Source: Flavobacteriales bacterium
Lineage (GTDB): Bacteria > Bacteroidota > Bacteroidia > Flavobacteriales_F > PHOS-HE28
NCBI GenBank assembly: GCA_016715895.1
Contig: JADJXH010000005.1
Span: 1 to 52,065 of the forward strand
DNA: 52,065 nucleotides
Direction of reading: 5' to 3'
Shown one piece after another: positions 10,013 to 17,261 of the stretch. Below the pieces are notes generated by a model. That model was given only the letters and a program-made list of their open reading frames with translations, had not been told where the DNA came from and did not search any database. Made by a program: the position numbers and the translations under genes. Numbering within the stretch: position 1 is the stretch's first letter; each line of letters starts with the position of its first letter.

Positions 10013-10038
10013 CGCAAGGCGCGGTCATGTTGTAGAAT
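10009..10038 (+). promoter_or_regulatory. Promoter before structured leader, copy A
   Basis: TTGACG (10009-10014), 18 bases, TAGAAT (10033-10038). The same TTGACG with 18-base spacing occurs before the methyltransferase (41998-42027). It would start a transcript near 10045, at the 5' edge of the structured element. Confidence 0.5.
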
Positions 10039-10176
10039 GAATTGAAATCTCATACCTCACGGGTGGATGACTTGATCACTGGCCAATTGGCCGCCCGTTG
10101 ACGCGACTGGAAACAGTTTGAGGCTATAAGCCCAGCGTCGCTCCTTTAAGGGGAGCGGCTCTGGGCTTTTCTCATT
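10039..10176 (+). ncRNA. Structured leader: three-way junction plus terminator, copy A
   Basis: Predicted pairs: P1 CCTCA (10055-10059) with TGAGG (10119-10123); P2 CGGGTGG (10060-10066) with CCGCCCG (10091-10097), one G-U; P3 ACTG (10106-10109), GAAA loop, CAGT (10114-10117). P1 and P2 abut and P3 has a GNRA tetraloop. Next comes a terminator-like hairpin, AAGCCCAG (10128-10135) with CTGGGCTT (10161-10168) and inner CGCTCC/GGAGCG, followed by TTTTCTCATTTT. It sits between a promoter and the protease start at 10186, which lacks a clear ribosome site. A small RNA or an attenuator are both possible. The sequence is the same in copy B. Confidence 0.5.
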
Positions 10177-10185
10177 TTACGACTA

Positions 10186-11142
10186 TGAGTGAATACGTAA
10201 TTACCGATTTTGTGACCGTGGCGGCGGGGAACCCTTCCGCCTGTTGCCGTTTGGGCAACTTGTGAAGAACGGACGCAAGCGCGAGGTCACGCGGGAACTG
10301 GCCGCGCGTTTCCGCTTGCCGCATTTTCGCCCGCCGATGAAGTTGGGATCGCACAAAGACGAAACCCCGGCGGGCGGGCATATCGTCGCGCTGGAAGTGC
10401 GGGATGATGGCTTGTACGCCGTGCCGGAATACAACGACGAAGGCGCGGCGGCGTTGGCTCGTGGGGCGTTTCGCTACCACAGCCCTGAGATTGTCTGGGA
10501 AGGCGGGCTGGAAGACCCGCAGACGGGGGATGTACAGGACGGGCCGCTCATCATTGGCGACGCGCTGCTGCACACGCCCCACTTGGGCGAGGCGGCGGCC
10601 CTGTATACAGCCGACATTACACAAGGAGAACAGAAAATGAGTGGAGAAACCGTAACTGTACCGGTTGGCTGGCTGGATCGACTTTTGGGCCGCGTGCCTG
10701 AGGAAACGCCCCCGCCCGCTCCTGTGGCGACGGTGGACACCGACCGGCTGACGGCGGTGGAGAGCGAGCGCGACGACCTGGCGGCCAAGATCGCCCGGAT
10801 GGAAAGCGAGGCGGCGCAGGCCGAGCGTGTCCAGCGTTTCGCCGCCGAACTGGCCGAGACCTCGCTGGCCGATGACGACGGATTGCCCGCCCTGCTGGCC
10901 GGTCTGTCCGACGAGACGGCCAGCGAGTTGATGCGCCGGTTTAAGGCGTTGGCTGAGCAGGCCCGCGTGAGTGCGCTGACGGCCAACGTCGGGCACGAGG
11001 GCAAGCCCCCAGCGGCGACCCGGTGATGGAACTTGACGCGGCTATCAAGTCAGTGATGGCTGCCGAGAAGATGGACTATGTGCAAGCAATGGCGCGGGTA
11101 CGCGCGACACAGCCCGACCTGATCGCGGCTGCCTACCGATAG
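10186..11142 (+). pseudogene. Head maturation protease/scaffold copy A, frameshifted
   Basis: Copy of 47895-48854. One G is missing from the GGGGG run near 10230, so the first 15 codons (MSEYVITDFVTVAAG) are out of frame with the body. One base is missing near 11003-11020, replacing the true C-terminus with PPAATR. The nested scaffold start (ATG 10637 behind AAGGAG) is preserved. Both breaks are at homopolymers and probably artefactual. Confidence 0.7.
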
Positions 11143-11152
11143 GAGAATAACA

Positions 11153-11521
11153 ATGACAGCGAACAGCGGAGACAATCTTCGGATTCACGGATTGACGGCG
11201 GCCGCCGACCTTTCCGGCAAGCAGTACCACGCCGTGGCCCTTAACACGACCGGGCAGGTGAAGGTCGGGGCAAAGACGGCGGCCAATATCGGCATTCTGC
11301 AAAATGACCCGGTCGCCAATGAGGCGGCTTCGGTCGTGGCCGCCGGTATGACCAAAGCCTACGCGGGCGGAGACATTCCTCGCGGGTCGTGGGTGACGAG
11401 CAACTCGACGGGGCAGTGCGTTGTGAGCACCACGGCCAATGCATCGATGATTGGTCGCGCCGTGACCGTCGGAGCAAGCGGCAAATTGTTTGAGGTCTTC
11501 GTCGCCCTGACGAACTACTAG
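11153..11521 (+). CDS. Head decoration protein (DUF2190-like), copy A
   Basis: 122 residues, nearly identical to 48865-49233. It is Ala/Gly/Thr-rich and beta-type, with KQYHAVALNTTGQVKVGAKT and IGILQNDPVANEAASVV, typical of the DUF2190 capsid-cementing proteins encoded between scaffold and major capsid. It starts 10 bases after the protease stop behind AGGAG. Differences from copy B are a few substitutions (for example SNSTGQCVV against CNSTGQCIV). Confidence 0.65.
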   Translation: MTANSGDNLRIHGLTAAADLSGKQYHAVALNTTGQVKVGAKTAANIGILQNDPVANEAASVVAAGMTKAYAGGDIPRGSWVTSNSTGQCVVSTTANASMIGRAVTVGASGKLFEVFVALTNY

Positions 11522-11539
11522 GAGGGATGGAGTTAAGAC

Positions 11540-12487
11540 ATGGCACTTCCAACAATCAATGATGTTCAACTGGTCGAGCCGGTGCTGACCAACATGATGG
11601 TCGGCTACCGGCAATCGGCGGCAAACTTCGTCGCCGGTCGGGCGTTTCCTTCCGTGCCGGTGAATTCCGGACAGCGGCTCTTTGCCAAGCTGACCAAGAA
11701 GTATTTTTTCACCGACGGGCTGCGCGACCGCGCGCCCGGCGACCCGTTTGCCCGGCTGGAGTTCGGCGTGGATAAGGGGACATACGCGACCCGTCAATTC
11801 GCCGCCGACTACGCTCTCGCTGACGAGGTTCGCGCCAACTCGCAGATTCCGATGGAACTGGAGCGCGTGGCCATCGAGTTTCTGGCCCAGAAGTCGCTGC
11901 TCCGCAAGGAGTTGCAATTCGCCGCCGACTTCATGAAGACCGGCGTCTGGGGCACGGATTTAGCCACTGCCCGCAAATGGAACAACGCTTCCGACGGCGA
12001 CCCCATTGGCGACATCCTGCTGGCGTCTGACGCGATCTCCGGCGCGACGGGCTACGTGCCCAACACGCTGATCATCGGTTACGACGCTTACCGCGCGTTG
12101 ATGATTCACCCCGACGTGGTTGACCGCCTGAAATACGTCATGGCGACGACCGACGCGCTGGTGGCTTCATCCCTGCCGTCGGTGCTGGGCGTCAATCAGA
12201 TTCTGGTTTGCCGCGCGAACTATGACGCCACTAACGAGGCGAGCACTTTCGCGGCCACACCGATCATCTCCGACAAGGCGTTGCTGATTTACAACAACCC
12301 CGGCGCGGGCATTTTCGACGCCACGGCGGGCAAGACGTTCACGTGGGCGGCCGGCGGCGGCGAAGGCACGATCTACCGCTATCGGGACGACGCGCGTCAT
12401 GCCGACGTTCTGCAGCACAAGGAGCAGTGGGATCAGTGCGTGGTCGCCGCCGACCTCGGCTACTTCTGGTCGGACGTGATCGAGTAG
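11540..12487 (+). CDS. Major capsid protein, copy A
   Basis: 315 residues forming the icosahedral shell; same length as 49252-50199. Recognised by its place after protease and decoration genes and by typical motifs (NFVAGRAFPSVPV, YALADEVRANSQIPMELERV, PNTLIIGYDAYRALMIHPDV). Residues about 42-48 read NSGQRLF instead of SSDSGSF because a +1 and a -1 base change cancel out, a mark of indel error in this copy. The start is behind GGAGGG. A long hairpin follows the stop. Confidence 0.8.
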   Translation: MALPTINDVQLVEPVLTNMMVGYRQSAANFVAGRAFPSVPVNSGQRLFAKLTKKYFFTDGLRDRAPGDPFARLEFGVDKGTYATRQFAADYALADEVRANSQIPMELERVAIEFLAQKSLLRKELQFAADFMKTGVWGTDLATARKWNNASDGDPIGDILLASDAISGATGYVPNTLIIGYDAYRALMIHPDVVDRLKYVMATTDALVASSLPSVLGVNQILVCRANYDATNEASTFAATPIISDKALLIYNNPGAGIFDATAGKTFTWAAGGGEGTIYRYRDDARHADVLQHKEQWDQCVVAADLGYFWSDVIE

Positions 12488-12494
12488 TGGGTTG

Positions 12495-12586
12495 GTCTGG
12501 GCCGCGGGGCTGTGGTTGCGTCAGGCCGTTACCCGCTCCGCGCTACTGACGTGGCCACAGCCTCGCGGCCCAGACTCAGGAGCGGG
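12495..12586 (+). promoter_or_regulatory. 27-bp hairpin with loop complementary to next SD, copy A
   Basis: 12495-12515 pairs with 12555-12575 (21 bp, one G-U). CGTCAG (12519-12524) pairs with CTGACG (12546-12551). The 21-base loop holds CCCGCTCC (12532-12539), the exact complement of GGAGCGGG (12579-12586), which is the ribosome-binding site of the glycosyltransferase starting at 12589. The corresponding element in copy B has compensating changes in both helices. There is no U tract, so it is not a standard terminator. Confidence 0.65.
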
Positions 12587-12588
12587 AA

Positions 12589-13404
12589 ATGGGTACATGT
12601 TATATCGGGGTTGCTGAGGGCGGTATCGAATATGGCGAATGCCGCGACAGCATCGAACTGCTGGACAAACGACCCGGCGACAGCCTCCATTTTGGACGGG
12701 GCACGAAGGGTTACGAGGTTCGGCAGCAGCACTTTAACAGATTCATAGCAAGCGAGCATGAGTGGCTGCTCATGCTCGACGGCGACATGGTCTATTCGCC
12801 CGACACACTGGAGCAGCTGCGGTCGCACGGCGTGCCGTATGTGAGCGGTTACTACCTGCAACGGCGGCACAGCCCGCTCTTGCCGGTCTGGTTCCATCCC
12901 GGTGACGAGTGGCCCTTGCGTCCGTTTCTCGAAGACCCGGAGCGGGGGCGTTTGCACCCGTTGGGGGCGTCGGGCTGGGGCTGTGTCCTGATTCATCGGG
13001 ACGTGGTTCAGGATACGCGGCAAAAGGTACTGCGCGGCGAATGGGATGTCATCGAGGATGAAATGGCAATGTGGCCCTATGACCTGACCGAGGTCATGGG
13101 CGCGCTGGCCGCCGGGGACGTTGACACACTTCAGCAACTATTGCGCCCATTGCGGGGGCAATACGACCGGCGGCCGGTGGGCAGTGACATCCGCTACCCG
13201 GTCATGGCGCGGGCGGCGGGATACGACTTATGGGGCGACCCCGACGTGCGACCCGGCCACATGCTGAATTACGTCTTGCATCCGTCGGACTACGCGGCGC
13301 AGGGCGCGAGCACCTACGCGACCACAATGCGCGAGGTCTACGACGCTACCGACCGCGGGCGCGTTCTGTGGGCTGAGCGCATAGAGGCCCTGAAACATGA
13401 ATAG
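12589..13404 (+). CDS. GT-A (family 2-like) glycosyltransferase, copy A
   Basis: 271 residues. A predicted nucleotide-sugar transferase acting in the host cytoplasm. The metal-binding DxD lies in WLLMLDGDMVYSPDTLEQL (about residues 59-77). A GWGCVLIHRDVV segment and GSDIRYPVMARAAGYDLWGD carry the later acceptor-side and acidic residues of the fold. The acceptor is unknown; the position right after the major capsid gene suggests virion or host-surface modification. Copy B differs by a single residue (R/Q). Expression may be gated by the upstream hairpin. Confidence 0.6.
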   Translation: MGTCYIGVAEGGIEYGECRDSIELLDKRPGDSLHFGRGTKGYEVRQQHFNRFIASEHEWLLMLDGDMVYSPDTLEQLRSHGVPYVSGYYLQRRHSPLLPVWFHPGDEWPLRPFLEDPERGRLHPLGASGWGCVLIHRDVVQDTRQKVLRGEWDVIEDEMAMWPYDLTEVMGALAAGDVDTLQQLLRPLRGQYDRRPVGSDIRYPVMARAAGYDLWGDPDVRPGHMLNYVLHPSDYAAQGASTYATTMREVYDATDRGRVLWAERIEALKHE

Positions 13405-14290
13405 CATTTGTTTCGTCACGGCGGGGCCGGTCGAATGGGGTAGTAGCCGGATGCGTGCCTACTGGCCCGCGCGGTATATAGCCGATGCGACCGTGGTCAC
13501 GATGGCCGAGGTGAAGCAGGGCAAGCTACCCGATGCGGCGGTGTACGTATTCCAGAAGCTGATTGCCACGACGCTGGCCGTCGAGTTGCGGGCGTTGGGC
13601 AGGATTGTCGTCTGGGATGTATGTGACCCCTCGTGGTGGTTTGACAAGACAGGCGCGATAGAGGCGGTCAACAACGTCGATTGGATCGTCGCCTCCAGCT
13701 TACCGCTGGCCGTTGACCTGGGGGCGTGGGTGGCTGTAAATCGCACAGAGACCAAAAAGATGACAGTCATCCCTGACCGGGTGGAGCTATCCCATTTCGA
13801 CCCGCCGCTTCGTTACGTGCCCGGCGAGCCGGTGAAGCTCATCTGGTACGGAATAGCCGCCAACCGGCTCGCCCTTTTCGCCGCCGTGGTCAACCTGATG
13901 CGCTGGCGGGGTGACGGCCATGATATATCGCTGACCATTTTCGACGACGCGCCCGATATACATTTCCCCGGTCTCGACGCGGTTCTGCCGGTCACTTACG
14001 AGCGATGGACACTGGACACCGAGGCCGAGACGTTGGCGGCGCATCATATCGCCCTGCTGCCGCCCTATCCGGGGCCGTGGGGGCGCGTCAAGAGCAACAA
14101 CAGGACGGTCACGGGGTTGGCGGCGGGGTTGCAGGTCATCACCGGCGAAAGCTATTACGACCTGCCGAACGCCATAAACGCGATGGAAGCCGGGCACGAC
14201 CGGCGCGAGTACGTAGCCGCCAATTACAACGTCGAGCAATCGGCGCGACAGTGGGTGGACTTAATCAATGATCTATCTGGTGGCAAGTAG
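13397..14290 (+). CDS. GT-B glycosyltransferase (family 1/4-like), copy A
   Basis: 297 residues, overlapping the previous gene by 8 bases. The N-terminal half looks like a Rossmann acceptor domain (ICFVTAGPVEWGSSRMRAYW, then VYVFQKLIA). The C-terminal half has the donor-domain pattern LIWYGIAANRLALFAAVV, AAHHIALLPPYP, and VKSNNRTVTGLAAGLQVI, corresponding to the family signature in which the sugar donor is held (KSxxR, A.G..VI). It is short for the family. It forms a translationally coupled set with its neighbours. Confidence 0.6.
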   Translation: MNSICFVTAGPVEWGSSRMRAYWPARYIADATVVTMAEVKQGKLPDAAVYVFQKLIATTLAVELRALGRIVVWDVCDPSWWFDKTGAIEAVNNVDWIVASSLPLAVDLGAWVAVNRTETKKMTVIPDRVELSHFDPPLRYVPGEPVKLIWYGIAANRLALFAAVVNLMRWRGDGHDISLTIFDDAPDIHFPGLDAVLPVTYERWTLDTEAETLAAHHIALLPPYPGPWGRVKSNNRTVTGLAAGLQVITGESYYDLPNAINAMEAGHDRREYVAANYNVEQSARQWVDLINDLSGGK

Positions 14291-15029
14291 TACGGATAAC
14301 TACTGGGAGCGGGCGCGGCCTTATCTGGCCAGCCTTGCCCATCACCTGAACCCGGAGATAGTGCCGGTTATTTTCAGTGTCGGCTGCGACGCGCCTCAGT
14401 GGGTAGTTGATATGGGGCTAGGCACGCGGCGAATTGACCGGAACGTTGGCGAGACACAACTACGGTCAATACAGCACGGCTCCTTCTTGCCGTACATGCC
14501 GACGACCGACCCACAAGACATAATCGTTTGTACCGATTGCGACATGATGTTACAGCGACCGCTAAACACCGCCGAGATGGCCAGCCTCGACGCCCTGACC
14601 GATGCCAGCTACGCGGCGGGGATGAACGCAGGCCCCGGCGACACACTGGCCGACGAGGCCCGCCGGATGGGCACGGCTTACAGCGATGTGGAAATCGACC
14701 GCGTCATGCCCGGCTACGCGGCAATGGCGTGCATTAACGGAGGCTGGATTGCCGCGCGGCGGGAGGCGTGGCAGAAGCTATATCGGGAGTATATGGCACG
14801 GCATGACCTGACCGACGCGATATTCGAGCACAAGTCGCGCGTCCAGTGGCTCATAAGCTACGCGGCGGCCGTCGCGGGATTGACGCGCATAACGGTATCA
14901 CCCAACTGGCACTGTCATTTTCATTACGGCGTGCCCGACGGCGTGACCCGCGACGGCCGGACGGTTCTGTACCGGGGCTGGCCGGTGTTATGGACACATG
15001 TACAGGAACGATTCACTGGAGGTAGCTAA
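14268..15029 (+). CDS. GT-A-like glycosyltransferase, third of the set
   Basis: 253 residues. Motifs: IIVCTDCDMMLQRPL (DxD-type metal site, about residues 84-98), YAAMACINGGWIAARREAWQ (an NGG acceptor-loop motif), and a C-terminal HCHFHYG with WTHVQERF that may complete the metal site. It is similar in layout to family 8 or to plant-type GT-A enzymes. It starts 23 bases inside the previous gene. With the two preceding genes it makes a three-enzyme cluster inside the head operon. A second, cut-off copy begins at 51980. Confidence 0.55.
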   Translation: MIYLVASSTDNYWERARPYLASLAHHLNPEIVPVIFSVGCDAPQWVVDMGLGTRRIDRNVGETQLRSIQHGSFLPYMPTTDPQDIIVCTDCDMMLQRPLNTAEMASLDALTDASYAAGMNAGPGDTLADEARRMGTAYSDVEIDRVMPGYAAMACINGGWIAARREAWQKLYREYMARHDLTDAIFEHKSRVQWLISYAAAVAGLTRITVSPNWHCHFHYGVPDGVTRDGRTVLYRGWPVLWTHVQERFTGGS

Positions 15030-15229
15030 TGGGTATCACGATGGAATATATCGCCCGGCGCGTCTTTCGCTACGACAACCGGCAATACCAGCCGGGTGAC
15101 GTATGGGAACCGGGCGGCGGCAAATTCGACCGGCAGATTATTGACAATGACTTTGTAGCCCTGCGGGCGGTGACTCCAGAACCGCCGATTGCAAAGGGCA
15201 AGGGTAAGGGCAATGTCACTGAGAAATGA
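15029..15229 (+). CDS. Small hypothetical head protein (66 aa)
   Basis: MGITMEYIARRVFRYDNRQY, then a QPGDVWEPGGGKFDRQIIDN core and a basic GKGKGKG tail. The ATG follows GGAGG and overlaps the preceding stop. It precedes the head-tail connector, where small hypothetical head proteins of this type are common. The QPGD turn suggests a small beta barrel. Confidence 0.55.
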   Translation: MGITMEYIARRVFRYDNRQYQPGDVWEPGGGKFDRQIIDNDFVALRAVTPEPPIAKGKGKGNVTEK

Positions 15230-15677
15230 CAGCTACGGGACAGTCGAGAATGTACGCGCACTGACACGGCATTTGCTGGACGGCGCGGGCATCTTTGACG
15301 CTTCCACCCGTCCTACGCTCGACGACGTGGAAGGCATGATTGACCGATGGTCGGCGACGCTAAACGTGGCCCTGCTGAACCGTGGCATCGCCGTGCCCGT
15401 CACGAACGTCATCGCCAAACAAATGTGTGCGCAATGGGTCATCCGCAAGGCGGCGGCCGAGGTGGAGCTAACGCAGCGGGGCACGGGCTGGAACGACGAT
15501 GAGGGCAGCCGCATCCGCGCGCTCAGGCCCGACGACATGGGTGACGACCTTGCCTTGCGCATTGCCGAGGCCTTGCGGCAACAGGGCGAATTGACGCCCG
15601 GACGCGCTCATGCGGGGCTGACCTTCTTCACCGGCGACCCCACGCCTATCTTCACGCGGGGGCAATTCGACATATGA
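15213..15677 (+). CDS. Head-tail connector (gp6-like) protein
   Basis: 154 residues from MSLRNDSYGTVENVRALTRH. Family pattern: an N-terminal helix, then TLDDVEGMIDRWSATLNVAL, an all-alpha fold as in HK97 gp6-like connectors that form a ring under the portal. I chose the ATG at 15213 because the upstream start at 15189 lies inside the previous gene's basic tail. It overlaps the next gene by 4 bases. Confidence 0.55.
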   Translation: MSLRNDSYGTVENVRALTRHLLDGAGIFDASTRPTLDDVEGMIDRWSATLNVALLNRGIAVPVTNVIAKQMCAQWVIRKAAAEVELTQRGTGWNDDEGSRIRALRPDDMGDDLALRIAEALRQQGELTPGRAHAGLTFFTGDPTPIFTRGQFDI

Positions 15678-16114
15678 GCTACGCAGCCGGAGAGGCACAG
15701 ATTATGGCCATCATCGCCGACATGCCCGACTTTAGCGCGAGCAATGTATCGCGTGCCGACTGGAAACCGCTTAACAGTGGGAACGCGCCACACTACGCTA
15801 TCCTGAAACCCGGCTCGTGGAGCAATGAACCGTCATCCCTGTCGGCCGGGGCAGCCATCACGACATGGCGCACGGTTGTCGAAGTATGGCGGCGATGGGT
15901 TGATGACGCGCCGACCGCTATCGCCTTGCAGGAACTGGTCGGGCGGCTAATCGATTATCTGGAACATTACCCGCCGCTTGACGGCATGGCGTTACAGGGT
16001 TGGATAACCGGCGGCAATGAAATGCAACAACGCTGGTTGCGGGAAGGCGGGCCGATGTGGGCAGTCTGGGAGGTATACATTGACTGGCAAGAAGAAAGAT
16101 TCATTGACGGCTGA
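15674..16114 (+). CDS. Tail terminator/head-tail joining protein
   Basis: 146 residues, MSYAAGEAQIMAIIADMPDF, with TTWRTVVEVWRRWVDD and QELVGRLIDYLEHYPPLDG. Length, alpha/beta pattern and position between connector and tail tube fit the tail terminator or neck proteins. Exact role not provable from sequence. Confidence 0.5.
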   Translation: MSYAAGEAQIMAIIADMPDFSASNVSRADWKPLNSGNAPHYAILKPGSWSNEPSSLSAGAAITTWRTVVEVWRRWVDDAPTAIALQELVGRLIDYLEHYPPLDGMALQGWITGGNEMQQRWLREGGPMWAVWEVYIDWQEERFIDG

Positions 16115-16271
16115 GACACGCGCTAATCTGGAAACCGAACTCGCATACCACGAGGACGCGGCCCGACACCTGGAGGCGCGCGGCAACATGGACACATATC
16201 ATCATCAACGCGCGGCAGCGATCCGCGCCTTATTGAACATGGAGGTAGAAAACGATGCCAAACTGGACTAG
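16080..16271 (+). CDS. Small helical protein (63 aa), TTG start
   Basis: A TTG at 16080, seven bases after GGGAGG, gives TGKKKDSLTAETRANLETEL and a helical remainder ending NDAKLD. It overlaps both neighbours (35 bases with the previous gene, 17 with the tail tube). It is charged and predicted alpha-helical. Function unknown. Confidence 0.45.
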   Translation: MTGKKKDSLTAETRANLETELAYHEDAARHLEARGNMDTYHHQRAAAIRALLNMEVENDAKLD

Positions 16272-16668
16272 CAAAAACGGCGGGTTGCGGATTGACAATG
16301 CAGCCGGTGCAATCACCGACATTAGTCAATACATCAACAGCGTTTCCGACAGCGGCGGGTCTAACCGGATTGACGACACAGGACTGGGCGATACCCGCGA
16401 GCGGTCGCTGGCCGGGCTGGCCCGTGGCACTGAGACGCAGATTAACGGCGCGCTTAACACGACCACATATCCCATTTTCGCCCCGTTGGTCAACGGCACG
16501 AGCGTGACCAAGACGCTGGAGATCAAATATGCAACCGGGAAATATCGCGTTGGTGAGGTGTATGTAACCAACGTGCAACTTAGCCAGAACGTCGGACAAC
16601 GGCATTCCTTCTCGGCCACATTGGCGGCGGAGAACGGGCTGAGCACGACCAGTGTCGCGGCGGCCTAG
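16255..16668 (+). CDS. Major tail (tube) protein
   Basis: 137 residues, MPNWTSKNGGLRIDNAAGAI, with ITDISQYINSVSDSGGSNRI, a beta-rich fold and ..ETQINGALNTTTYPIFAPL. The DISxYxxxv and late VGQRHSFSATLAAENGL pattern is typical of small siphovirus tube proteins. It is followed by the chaperone frameshift pair and tape measure, the standard order, which supports the call. Confidence 0.65.
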   Translation: MPNWTSKNGGLRIDNAAGAITDISQYINSVSDSGGSNRIDDTGLGDTRERSLAGLARGTETQINGALNTTTYPIFAPLVNGTSVTKTLEIKYATGKYRVGEVYVTNVQLSQNVGQRHSFSATLAAENGLSTTSVAAA

Positions 16669-16689
16669 TGAACAAAGGGAGTAGGGATT

Positions 16690-16989
16690 GTGGCTCATTA
16701 CGAGAATGAAGAACTGGGCGTATCCTTTAGTCTGCCGGACAGATTCACCGTCCGCGACAATCTGAATTTTCGCGGACATCTGGGGCGGGTCGCAAGCGAC
16801 TCGGCTTTTATCCGTTACTGGGTGGCCGCATTGCCGATCATCGAGGGTTGGCAATGCGCCCTGATACCCGACCCGGCCGCGCTGGATATGGACACGGAGA
16901 CAGATGCGCGTATCGCCGACATTGTGCAATGGACGGCCAACAGCGTCGCCGGGCACATGCTGGCACTGGTCGCGCCTGAAAAAAACTGA
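16690..16989 (+). CDS. Tail assembly chaperone, short form (G-like)
   Basis: 99 residues from a GTG at 16690, beginning VAHYENEELGVSFSLPDRFT and ending LALVAPEKN at the stop 16987-16989. Position between tube and tape measure, a slippery heptamer at the end and a second open frame downstream identify the G part of the G/GT system. These chaperones coat the tape measure during tail assembly and are absent from virions. Confidence 0.7.
   Translation: MAHYENEELGVSFSLPDRFTVRDNLNFRGHLGRVASDSAFIRYWVAALPIIEGWQCALIPDPAALDMDTETDARIADIVQWTANSVAGHMLALVAPEKN
16980..16986 (+). promoter_or_regulatory. -1 ribosomal frameshift site AAAAAAC
   Basis: In the chaperone frame the codons are GAA AAA AAC TGA, giving the canonical X XXY YYZ heptamer A AAA AAC one codon before the stop. 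A -1 slip continues CTG ATA CAG CGC GTG into the 16986-17261 frame, bypassing the stop. GC-rich sequence that could fold follows at once. Confidence 0.8.
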
Positions 16990-17261
16990 TACAGCGCGTG
17001 GTCGATTTGGCCGACGGCGACGACGAAAGCGCGCCGCCGGAGCTCAGATTATTTTGGATGTGCCGCCAGTATCACGCGCTACCGGAAGCGGGCGGCATGA
17101 TGGATCAGGATGCGCAAACGATGTACACGATGAACTTGCTAGGCAATGTCTACGACACAGTGCAACGGGTGCGCGGATTGACCGGCGACGCCATTCACAA
17201 CATGCGGCCCGACGACGGGCGGATGCTGGCATGGCTTGACGCCATAGGGGTGAGGGTCTAA
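16986..17261 (+). CDS. Tail assembly chaperone, T part of G-T fusion
   Basis: Reached by -1 frameshift from the upstream gene; reads LIQRVVDLADGDDESAPPEL, FWMCRQYHALPEAGGMM, and ends AWLDAIGVRV just overlapping the tape measure start (17261). A GTG at 16998 could initiate alone but has no good ribosome site, so the frameshift product is the likely form. The G-T fusion would be about 190 residues. Confidence 0.7.
   Translation: MIQRVVDLADGDDESAPPELRLFWMCRQYHALPEAGGMMDQDAQTMYTMNLLGNVYDTVQRVRGLTGDAIHNMRPDDGRMLAWLDAIGVRV

Larger units (their letters stand above)
6673..14353. repeat. Long direct repeat, copy A (head module)
   Basis: From GGCGGCGTCTTTCACC at 6673 to the equivalent of the window end, this stretch repeats at 44374-52065. 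The offset is 37701 at the left and 37712 at the right, so there are small net indels. Many differences are synonymous substitutions in patches (for example 7840-7970), while others are single-base changes in homopolymers that break frames in this copy. Confidence 0.95.
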
